Assembly (NCBI GenBank): GCA_947652115.1
Contig: OX393567.1
Span: 22,567,532-22,631,531, forward strand
Source: Blastomussa wellsi
Lineage: Eukaryota > Cnidaria > Anthozoa > Scleractinia > Plerogyridae
Reading direction: 5' to 3'
Length of the DNA stretch: 64,000 nucleotides
Part shown: positions 55,275 to 64,000 of the stretch, in pieces
Layout: each line of letters opens with the position of its first letter
How positions within the stretch are numbered: position 1 is the first letter of the stretch
Notes under the pieces: model-generated
Databases searched by the model: none
Seen by the model: only the letters and a program-made list of their open reading frames with translations
Told to the model about the DNA's origin: nothing
Program-made: the position numbers and the translations under genes

Positions 55275-55564
55275 CTATAACTTAACCAATGTCAGAAATG
55301 GAAAGAGTATGTCAAAAATAGCAATATGGACAAGGCTGAGACTCGATCCTGGCATTAAAGAGTAAGGGTATATGACAGTTGGAATTTCGGAAAATTTAAA
55401 GGTATGGCCAACAACTTTCAATTTCCATACAAATCTTTTTTTTTTATTTTTTGAAAAATTCAAACTGTAATAAAATCTCATTCTTTAATCCCAGGGGCCT
55501 CAAACTAGGTTATTTTTCTATTTTTGACATGCACTTTCCATTTCTGGCATTCTTTAAGCTATAG
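55275..55564. repeat. 290-bp element with about 47-bp terminal inverted repeats
   Basis: CTATAACTTAACCAATGTCA and the following GAAATGGAAAGAGTATGTCA at the left are inverted at the right, ending TTCTTTAAGCTATAG. Mismatches are few. It is not coding. Confidence 0.7.
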
Positions 55565-56299
55565 TCCATAATTTTATGAAAAGTAGATCACGTGACGGCC
55601 TAGCTGAGAAAGGGCATACAGGGTTGGATATTTTAAAAACCTGACTTCCGTAATTATACAGTTGAACAATTATGGAATTACCAACAGTTAATTAAACTCT
55701 GAACAACCGTTGGTGTCAGTCGGCATAGACTGTTCAATTTACTCTCCAGGTTGGAGCCCGTAGCAAAGGAACCAGTTTAGTTTGAACTAGTCGGGTCCTA
55801 GCGTATTACTGTTGGATTTCTAGCTAAAAAAAAACTGGGATCAAGATTTGCTTTCAGTTTGCAGCAGAAGCCTGTTTCTTTTTGCAGTCTCAACCGTGGT
55901 TAGGTCTGATTACAGAAAGTCAAAAAATGTCTTGTCTAATTACCTTAATTTGCCCGGAATAGAGTTCCCCAGTATTGATGAAGACCACATAAGGAAGGAG
56001 TCCAGACAATTGAACCTCCTCGAAATTTGTATTACATCGACTGTAGCGATTTGGAAGGTGAGGAAATTGGAAATCAAACTGATTGGGGTATATTTTGTAC
56101 CAGACTGTGCGACTGATTTTTTGTCGTATAACGAAGAGCAAAGATGTCGATGTTCGACTGCCATCCTACAGAATAACTGAGATAATAATTTTTGAATACT
56201 TTTTTCCCCCAGTAATTCGTAAGTGCATTTAATAAGGTCAATAACATTTCCTAACAAATTGCCGCAAATAAATAGTTGTAGATTAACATTCGTCTATCA

Positions 56300-56790
56300 G
56301 TCGACGCTGCTAATTTCCGTTTCGTAAACGGTCGGTGCCATTTTTTAACGGTCGATGCCATAATTGGTAACCAAGCTTTTCGGAATGGACGATGCTATAT
56401 CCGCTCTAGTTTAGGCCTGGACTAGGTCGAAACTGGTGATAGACTAATACACACTTACCAAATGCTTAATTGTTCAATTTCACACTGGTGTGCTTGCGGT
56501 TAGCTTTATTTGTTGGGTGGGGCAATACTATAAGTAAAATATATATACTAAGAAAGTCTTGTTTTATAACGAAATTTTGTGGGGATTTGGCGGATTGGCC
56601 TGGTAGTGTAGTGGTAGTGTACTGGTGAAATAGGGATGTTGGCTTGTCAGAGGTTCAGGGTTCGATTCTTGTCATTGACTAACAATTTTTCTTTTTTTGT
56701 GGGTAAAAAAATTCGATGATAGCCCAAAAAAAATTCTAAGTGTCGAAAAAATGGCATCGACCGTTTACGAAACGGAAACGTGCGTCGACG
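56300..56790. mobile_element. Inverted-repeat element with an internal tRNA-like promoter
   Basis: Arms of about 45 bp (left 56300-56346, right about 56746-56790) begin GTCGACG and contain TTTCCGTTTCGTAAACGGTC. Between them lies a tRNA-like segment (56594-56683). It ends 304 bp before the gene D start codon. It is either one composite element or a tRNA-derived SINE inserted into a foldback. Confidence 0.55.
56594..56683 (+). repeat. tRNA-derived sequence (SINE head or tRNA pseudogene)
   Basis: An A-box-like TGGTAGTGTAGTGGTAGTGT is followed by a B-box-like GGTTCAGGGTTCGATTCTTG at usual spacing. A full cloverleaf with an anticodon stem is not convincing, so I do not call a functional tRNA. Confidence 0.5.
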
Positions 56791-57093
56791 CTCAACATTC
56801 TCGACCAATGGTTTTCGTTCAAGTTCGAAGGTTGACAAAAAGTTGTCAATTTGTTTGAATGTGAATGCACCTTTCACCAGTTTCGTATTAATTAAGATGT
56901 CTAAGACTTACACGTTCAAATAACGCGTTTTGATGGCAAACATCACGCTGGATGCGTGAATAGAGAAGTTTTCAGTATAATGTCACGATACGCTGAAGTC
57001 TCCCGTTGGAGTTGTTTTTGCGAGGAGCACAAAGCAACGAGGAGACATTCCGCGTCGAGCGACAGTGACTGGAGCAAACACGGCTATCATATC

Positions 57094-59570
57094 ATGGCAA
57101 CATGGCCGCGAAGAGGCATTCTGTTCGCCTTGGTCCTTTTGCACTTGACACTAGTTCAGCCAAACAGTGAAACAAATAAGACAGAAGTACTTGTAGTACT
57201 GCTCTACCCTTTTACATCCTGCGAACAGATAATTACAGCTGACCTCCAGTTTGCATCAGCTATTCTTGTAGCCACGGAGGTTGTAAACAACAGCTGGTCA
57301 TTGAATTTCAATGTGTCGGTCGGCTGGAGTGATACGCGATGTAGCGAGCTGGTTGGAATTTCAGAAATGACGGACTGGCAGCGGACTCGTGCAGTACACG
57401 CTTTCATAGGCCCGGGAAATCAAAGTTTTTGTGCTACTTCTTCCCGAGTAGCTGCTGCTTGGAACCTGCCGATGGTATCTTACGTAAGTTTTGGTCTTAT
57501 GTTATCTCAAGGTCGCTAAGGTCCATATAAACTTCTGCGGGAGGGGTACTGAATTGGGCAATCGTAGAGTCCAAGGCATTTCTGATCGATGTTAACTGGA
57601 GTCCTGGAGACAGAAATTTCTTTATGGTCATTTCTCAAGCTGTTTACTTTTTGAATTGCCTTGGATCCCACTGGACTTTTTAATAACAGGAACCATAATC
57701 CGATCTTCATCACGACGGAAGTCGTTTGCGACTAACCGCTTTTTCTAACATTCATTTTTGCCGCAAACCTAGTAATGGAGAAAAGACAAATTAATTTCAC
57801 ATTAAACTGGATCCACTTCGTTGTGCCCACCGCTGTAGGCTTCCAGTATTTTAGCTTATTTTCGTTTTTTGAAGTTATCTCTTAATTTTCGAGTTTATTT
57901 GACTACATGTAAATTGCGCGTCGGACAACTTCGAAACACGGAAGTTTAAAGGGGCTACGTCACGATATTCTGAGTCATGTTTTGCGACGAACCAAATTGC
58001 CCTTAAAACGTAGGAAACCTAAAACTAATAGTTTACTAAGGAAGAAAAACAACAAAGAGGTTATAGTAAACCAAAAAGGAACAAGGATATGGAGAAGATT
58101 GAGACGGATTGCAAATGACTAATTTGCAAACCATGGCATTAGCTCCTTTAATATTTCGATGACTAGTCAACGGACTTTATTCGGGAAAAAATTAAAACTG
58201 CACCTACAATTTTTGGAAAATGTCTTGATGCCTAATCACTTAATCTGGGGACTCTTGCACTATTTCCTGAATTCATCGGAAAAGAAGGTTTAAACAATTT
58301 CAAACTGCAACTCGAACTCCCTTAGGCCTGTTCCAAACGTCAAGCACGGCAATGGTTTCAAACGTCGAGATTAAGGCATGAAGTCGCTCCAAAATCAAAC
58401 AACAAAACAAACGTAAAAGCTGCAAAATAACTTAAAATACATTAGAATAATTTACGAATTTAGTTCGGCACGACAAGAGCACGCCATTTAGACTGTCGAA
58501 CTGAATGGTTTCAAACGTAGTGCTACTGCCGTGCTTAAGTGGAATTTATATTTTTTTAATTTAGATCGGCACGGCAATAGCGCGACGTTTAGAAAAGGCC
58601 TTAGTTTCAACTTTCCACGTCTGGAGTACCTCTCTCCTTGCCATCTACGTTTGTTCAATTTTTTAACGGACTAAAACATTTTCAGTTGAAAAATTTCGGT
58701 TAACTTTTTTCTATCTGATCTGCCTAGTAGCTAGTAAAGGACGACATTCACTAGACAAATATTCATCGATTAATAACAGCTTTTAAAAACATGAATTTAA
58801 AAGTTTCTGACATTCGCAGGTAAACGTTCTCTTATCTTTTCTAGTTTTGCGATAAAGACGTCGTCACAAACAAATCGCTGTACCCAACCTTCGCTCGTAC
58901 CAGGCCACCCAACTCGCAACTCAGCAAAACTATTCTGGCAGTGCTGAAAAAATTTTCTTGGAAAAGGGTAGCCATAATCTATTGTCATAGCGACGACTGT
59001 TTTAGTCAACAGCCATGGGAGAATACAAAAGAGGACATGAAGAGATACTTTGAAGAAAATGGAATTGAAGTTTCTTATGAAGCTAGAATGCCGATGGAAC
59101 ATGAGAGAGCTAGGTTTGACCAAGTCTTGGCCGAAATTGAAGTAAAGGCTCGCAGTAAGTAACTTTCGTTTTAGCTTGTTGTTGTTGTTGTTGTTGTTGT
59201 TGCTCTCGTAAAGATTAGAAATAAGATTACGAAGATTTTTGGATTACAGTCCAAAAGGACATAGGACTTTTTGACAAATATCTGTCCAATTTTTTAACGA
59301 GAAACAAGCTAAAACGAGTCAAAACTGTCATTATGGAAGTTTTTTAAATATAAAGCATTAAATTCTTATTGTTGTTCATTATTTGCACTTTGACTTCTAC
59401 GGTTTAAAAAAACACATGTACACTCCTCTGTTTATTGTCGCCTATAGATATCCATGTTTAATGAAATGGTGAAACGGGGTATCATAAAAACTGACGAAGG
59501 GATCATTTCCTGGGGATCGTCTGTTGGCAGACATCCTCTCTTAACCCTTTACTGCCCAAGGGGTCTCCCT

Positions 59571-59617
<47 letters not shown>

Positions 59618-59684
59618 CACTCTTGGGCAGGAAAGGGTTAAGGGAGATAGTTTTTTAACCCTTTACTGCCCAAGGGGTCTCCCT

Positions 59685-59731
<47 letters not shown>

Positions 59732-59789
59732 CACTCTTGGGCAGGAAAGGGTTAGTTTTTTAACCCTTTACTGCCCAAGGGGTCTCCCT

Positions 59790-59836
<47 letters not shown>

Positions 59837-62800
59837 CACTCTTGGGCAGGAAAGGGTTAAAGAAGTTACGTCACTTTTGTGCATTTTGAAAAATTTAGCC
59901 TGAATTTTTCAAATTCGTCATTTACAATCCGTCTTAATCTTATCATTGTTCCTTTTTGGTTTAGTATCACCTCTTTGTTGTCTTTCATACTTAGTAAACA
60001 GTTAGTTTTAGGTTTCTTATGTTTTAAGGGCAATTTGGTTCGTCGCAAAAAATGACTCAAAATATCGTGACGTAGCCCCTTTAAGAGGCGAAGGGATAAT
60101 GAAGCATCGCGTGACAGTTATATCCGCTTAACGTACATGCAGCTAGCTGGCGTTTGTTTTTGCATAACGTCGCTGACAAAACAAATATTTTGGTGGTATT
60201 CTTTTCAGTTGTAATACTCGCCACAAATCCCGAATACGCGCCTCCGTTTATGGTTGCCGCCAAACGGAAAGGTATGACGAATGGTGATTACGCGTACATC
60301 ATAAGCACGCTTTCTGACATACACCAAGACGAGGGCGTGGACTACTGGTGGCGTGGAATCAGTGGAAAAGTCGATCAAGATGAGGCCGAGAAAGCCTGGC
60401 ACTCAGTGCTTACACTCGTTCCCAGACCTTACAATGTCACCAAGTACGAGATGTTCCAGGAGCGTGTGATCGAGAAGTCGAAGTCGAGTGACTTTCCTTG
60501 GAGAAGACCCAACGAGACACAGGAAGAGGTATCAGTGGTTTCATCCGAGGCCTTTGTTGCTTCTCTTTCTTAGTAGAAGTTATACTGCCATAATTGGACC
60601 TTGAAAGCATCAAGTGCAGTGATTTTATTGAGCCTGGGAATGATCATGACTTGTATAAAGTTTTGGAAGAGGAAACTGGGCTTAAAGCAGTCGTGGGGGG
60701 AACAGCTGAAAAATAATTTCAGTGGGAAGCAGACACTCGTGAGATTTAGGCTAATTGCTTATCAGTTTGCAGAACAAGCTGGCCAAGTAACTAACTATTT
60801 AACACTGTACAATCCACAAAACATCATTTTACAATTAAACAAAAAAATATGCAGTAAGTTATATCACATCAAATCACGTCCCGGCCTCCCATCTGAAGGG
60901 ATCACATGCCATCACGTCACGTCACATCAAATCACACCAGACTGCCCAAGAGTCCCACGTCATGGTTTTGAATTTTGAAAAATTTAGCAATCGGTCTGAT
61001 CTCAATCTTTACCATCCTTGTTCCTTTTTGGTTAAAGGTCTTCTTTAGTAAACTATTATTTAGGGTTTTCCTTCATTTTGAGGGGAATTTTTCGTCACAT
61101 AAATGACTCTAAATATAGTGACGGAGTTACAGTAACCCAAACAAAATGAAGAAAGCATTGCAAAACTATTATTTTAAGAGCATATCTTGTTTCTTTCTTT
61201 CTTTCCGTTTTTTCGTTTAAGTGCTTTCGTTGCTTTCATTTATCCTTCCAGGTTCTTCATTATGCTGTCTATCTCTACGATGCTGTATATTTGTACGCTT
61301 TGGCTCTGAACAAGACCTTTTCAAAAGGACAAGACCCAAAGAATGGAACCGCCGTGTTTAATAATATGAAAAGAACGCACTTTGAAAGTAGGTCAAAAGA
61401 ATTATTTGGGGAGAGTTTTTGTTGACGTAATAAAAAGGAAAATGGAAGGTACAATGAAGGCCAGCATAAGAGCTTTATAGTGAACATAACGCTCAATTTT
61501 AGTCTGTGATGTTCCTTTTACCTATCCTAGTAAGACACTATCTCTAGGCCAGAGCTATAAACACTACCTCAGTTATTTTCTTGGTCTTGGGGCATTGTTG
61601 CAAGTTGCTATCTATTGTTTTAAAAACTAATTACGTGACTCGTTCAAAGTGGAAGTGGACGACCCGCTTTTCCTATTACATAAATACTGAAAACCGACAT
61701 TAATATTGTTGTTAGTCTTGGTTCCTGGAGTCGGAGCAGTAGCTGCCAAAAGCTAACAAACTTCACCACAATCACTAGCTCTTTAATGGTCTGAGAAGTC
61801 TGGAAAACATTTGGGTATCGTCTATGCTGACGATACCCAAATCTACATCGCTATTAAAGATCCTGAGCATTCTGTTGATTCTGTAGGAATTCTTCAAGCA
61901 TGTGTAAATGATGTTTTTGCATGGAACACTCAGAACATGTTGAAGAGCAATCCTGGTAAAACTGAAGTACTGCATTTTACCTCCCGCTACAAGAAGCAAC
62001 CATCATCGTTGGAGACTTTAACGTTGGCTAATAATACAATGGAAATCAAAGCAAAAGCTAAGAATTTGGGCATCGTAATGGATAAAACTCTATTTTTTAA
62101 CGACCATATCAACGAAACATGCAAAAAAGCCAGTTTTGCTATAAGATCCATTGGACGCATCCGTAGATACCTTTCGTATGATGGGTTGAAGATGCTAGTC
62201 AACTCTCTTGTGATTTCCAGACTAGACTATTGCAATAGCGTCTTATATGGGATACCAAAGTATCAAAGGGACAAATTACAGAGAATCCAGAATGTCGCTG
62301 CTCGAATGATATCTGGAACACGAAGAAATGAACATATAACACCTATTTTAAAGAATCTGCATTGGCTGCCAGTCGAAGCAAGAATTAATTTTAAAATTTT
62401 ACTTATAACGTATAAGATCTTAAATGGGCAATCTACCAGTTATTTAGAACCTATTATACAAGAATATCACTCATTAAGAACACTAAGATCATCAACTTGT
62501 TCACTATTATGCATCCCGTCTATCAAATCCAACTCCTATGGTGGCCGCGCTTTTTCAGCAACTGCGCCGAAGTTATGGAACTCAATTCCCGAATATATTA
62601 AAAGAGCAGAAACAGTACAAACATTTAAAACTAGGCTTAAGACATTTTTGTTTCAAAAATGTTACTGTTAATTATTTATTTTAATGTTAATGAATTATTT
62701 GTTGTTAGGCGCATTGAGGTTAGAAACGCGCCCTATAAGCACCTATTTATTATTATTATTATTATTATTATGAGAGATTGGCTATTCAATTTTAAGAGGA

Positions 62801-64000
62801 TGGGAGATGGCCAATTGACAAAACATCGCGCACAATTAAAAGGGAGACAAAATGCTTGCATCCATGAGCCAAAAAAGTAATATAGAACAAACCACACAAA
62901 ACTTTTAAAAATAAAAATAAAAATTTTAAATTTTAAAAATATACGCCAATATCTTGTCAGAAAATTCCCGTTAAAATTACAATTCTCCATCCATACTTTC
63001 AGTTATGTATATATAGTTAACAGCCATAGTCTCGGGGCCATAGTACATTTAACTAACGCGTTTGCACCGTGAAATAGTAAAGCCTCAAACTCGTTATATA
63101 TTACACCAGGTATTGCTGGATTTGAAGTACATGTGGATGATCATGGAGACGTTGAATTCAACATGACACTTCTTGAGTTTGTTAAAAACAACAGCGGTGC
63201 TGGTAAGGTTCTAACGTAATGTTCCGAGAATAAAGACCCTTCGAAACAATAACGACTAAATTTCACTTTCCTTCAAGAATAATAGCCACAGGGGCCAGTC
63301 GGTTAAAAAGTTGTTTTGTTGGTAAAAGTTTATTCAGAACTGATTGAAGTTATAGCACTCTGTTCCGATGCGATATAAATTATTTTCAGCATGTAAAAGC
63401 TTCAGTTTTACCTTATCTTGTATTAATTAAAGGAAAAACGTTACAAGACAAACTTACTAAAACCGAAAGTTAAGAAAGTCATTGCTATCGGAAATTCAGT
63501 GTTTTGCTGAATTCCTTTGTTTAATTTCGTATACGCTGAACAGTAGTATTTTTATTTGGGGGTCCATGTTCCTTAAGGGGTAGTGAGTGGGATAGTACCA
63601 GCGTTAAACTGAATTTGTTTAAGTGGCATAAGAAACAAGCCCCAGCTTTGCACTACATTTAAAAAGCTGTTGGAAGCTGTGGAAGACAATCTCACCGGTG
63701 GACGAGCAATAAAGTTGTTAAAGTTGGTTATCACAAAATATCGTGAGCTTTTAGATCTCGCAATCACTTATTTGTCTTCGGTATCATCAAATCCCTACCG
63801 ACAAATAACGACATTCAGTACTTTAATAACCAAGTCTTGAACATATGTTTCCTTTCTAACCATAGAAATGAGAACCGCGGGTGAGTTTAAGCTAAACAAA
63901 ACGGGTGCAAACCAAATCCTGGAACTAATGCCCGGGATTAATATCACGTGGTCTGAAGATGGTCAGCGGACGTCTCCACCAGCAGACAGGCCTGTGTGTG
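57094..64000 (+). CDS. rGC gene D: receptor guanylate cyclase ectodomain, divergent copy (partial, runs off right edge)
   Basis: Plus-strand exons: 57094-57483, 58845-59154, 60209-60528, 61252-61387, 63110-63202 and 63866 to beyond 64000. Phases are 0,1,0,1,1, the pattern of A-C. The ATG at 57094 precedes a signal peptide (GILFALVLLHLTLVQ); an upstream in-frame ATG at 56956 would add 46 hydrophilic residues and hide it, so I chose 57094. Motifs: VLLYPF, VGWSDTRC, AFIGPGNQSFCATSSRVAAA, PMVSY, LYPTFARTRPP, GMTNGDYAYIIS, VYLYDAVYLYALALNKTF, GIAGFEVHVDDHGDV. The cysteine motif GCxC of A-C is replaced by GNQSFC, so the disulphide pattern differs. Membrane and catalytic exons would lie to the right. 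Intron 2 carries a tandem MITE array and a TTAA MITE; intron 4 carries a non-LTR retrotransposon fragment. Confidence 0.83.
57946..58151. mobile_element. TTAA-bordered MITE, copy in gene D intron 1
   Basis: TTAAAGGGGCTACGTCACGA at the left and AGCTCCTTTAA at the right. The internal tracts are inverse-complement matches to the copy at 24386-24629. It is not coding. Confidence 0.68.
59179..59204. repeat. (TTG)n microsatellite in gene D intron 2
   Basis: About 8 TTG units lie some 20 bp downstream of the exon 2 donor at 59155. Confidence 0.8.
59541..59860. repeat. Three tandem copies of a 100-bp piggyBac-like MITE
   Basis: Units at 59541-59641, 59655-59754 and 59760-59860 are nearly identical. 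Each begins TTAACCCTTTACTGCCCAAG and ends CTTGGGCAGGAAAGGGTTA(A), so each is itself an inverted-repeat element. TTAA next to CCCTTT ends fits piggyBac-type elements; this is inference from termini. Spacers are 13 and 5 bp. The array lies in gene D intron 2. Confidence 0.8.
59857..60084. mobile_element. TTAA-bordered MITE, copy in gene D intron 2
   Basis: It starts at the TTAA that also closes the third tandem unit at 59541-59860 and ends GTGACGTAGCCCCTTTAA. It shares CAATCCGTCTTAATCTT and GTTTAGTATCACCTCTTTG tracts with the family. Confidence 0.7.
60955..61137. repeat. Degenerate relative of the TTAA-bordered MITE
   Basis: It shares the internal tracts (TTTTGAAAAATTTAGC, ATCCTTGTTCCTTTTTGGTT, TAGTAAACTATTATT) and a right end resembling GTGACGGAGTTAC. 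The TTAA borders are not clear. It lies in gene D intron 3. Confidence 0.5.
61810..62771 (+). mobile_element. 5'-truncated non-LTR retrotransposon, near-identical copy in gene D intron 4
   Basis: The plus-strand ORF to 62671 begins at the YADD motif of the RT and reads through the same C-terminus as the element at 4178-5185. In the shared region I see one amino-acid difference (isoleucine to methionine in NNTMEIK). The 3' UTR and (ATT)n tail (about 62746-62771) also match. The 5' junction carries a 13-bp inverted repeat (61810-61822 against 61829-61841, loop TATGCT), consistent with a short foldback formed at integration. It lies between exons 4 and 5 of gene D, in the same orientation as the gene. 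Confidence 0.9.

Noticed and set aside
55848..56180. 110-codon plus-strand ORF upstream of gene D
   Set aside because: Overlapped by ORFs on the other strand, no recognisable motif and no clear acceptor or donor; not supported.
56956..57093. Upstream in-frame ATG as the start of gene D
   Set aside because: The extra 46 residues are hydrophilic and would bury the signal peptide that begins at 57094.
61775..62671. 286-residue ORF and its antisense ORFs as host genes
   Set aside because: The sense ORF is the RT C-terminus of a non-LTR retrotransposon and matches the element at 4178-5185; antisense ORFs are shadows.

Overview
This looks like nuclear genomic DNA from an invertebrate animal, most likely a cnidarian (anthozoan, perhaps a stony coral). 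The reasons are AT-rich, intron-rich sequence, GT-AG introns of hundreds to thousands of bases, a family of natriuretic-peptide-receptor-like guanylate cyclases, and many short inverted-repeat elements. The organism call is inference. Nothing bacterial or phage-like is present (no operons, CRISPR or rRNA).

The organising theme is a cluster of four receptor guanylate cyclase (rGC) loci. Gene A (minus, first coding exon at 2283) runs off the left edge. Gene B (minus, 34875 to 15293) is a complete 22-exon receptor whose exons I could join into one 1149-residue frame: signal peptide, ANF-receptor ectodomain, one membrane helix, kinase-homology domain, coiled coil, guanylate cyclase and C-tail. 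Gene C (minus, 44621 to 36409) has six intact ectodomain exons, but no membrane, kinase or cyclase exons before gene B starts. Gene D (plus, from 57094) is divergent and runs off the right edge. The ectodomain intron phases (0,1,0,1,1,1) match in every copy where they can be read, so the four are paralogues. Gene C may be a free-standing soluble ectodomain, or an alternative ectodomain cassette spliced onto gene B's intracellular exons. That is the main biological question in the window.

Between A and B (about 2.3-15.3 kb) there is an intact Ty3/Gypsy retrotransposon (5191-9779; identical 140-bp LTRs; GGTCT target duplication). It inserted beside a 5'-truncated non-LTR element (4178-5185). 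The same interval holds a second non-LTR 3' end (about 13680-14031) and a candidate unrecognised three-exon minus-strand gene (10546-11533). A nearly identical copy of the 4.2-kb non-LTR fragment lies in opposite orientation in intron 4 of gene D (61810-62771).

The 12.5 kb between C and D has no recognisable gene. It holds large foldback elements (46306-46496, 48598-49665, 55275-55564, 56300-56790), a candidate promoter plus two-exon plus-strand ORF (50255-51702) and a phase-compatible minus-strand exon pair (47267-47948). MITE-like families recur in introns and intergenic DNA: TTAA-bordered elements, a TA-bordered element, GGAACACC foldbacks, and three tandem copies of a piggyBac-like element at 59541-59860. 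Three tRNA-derived sequences are also present.
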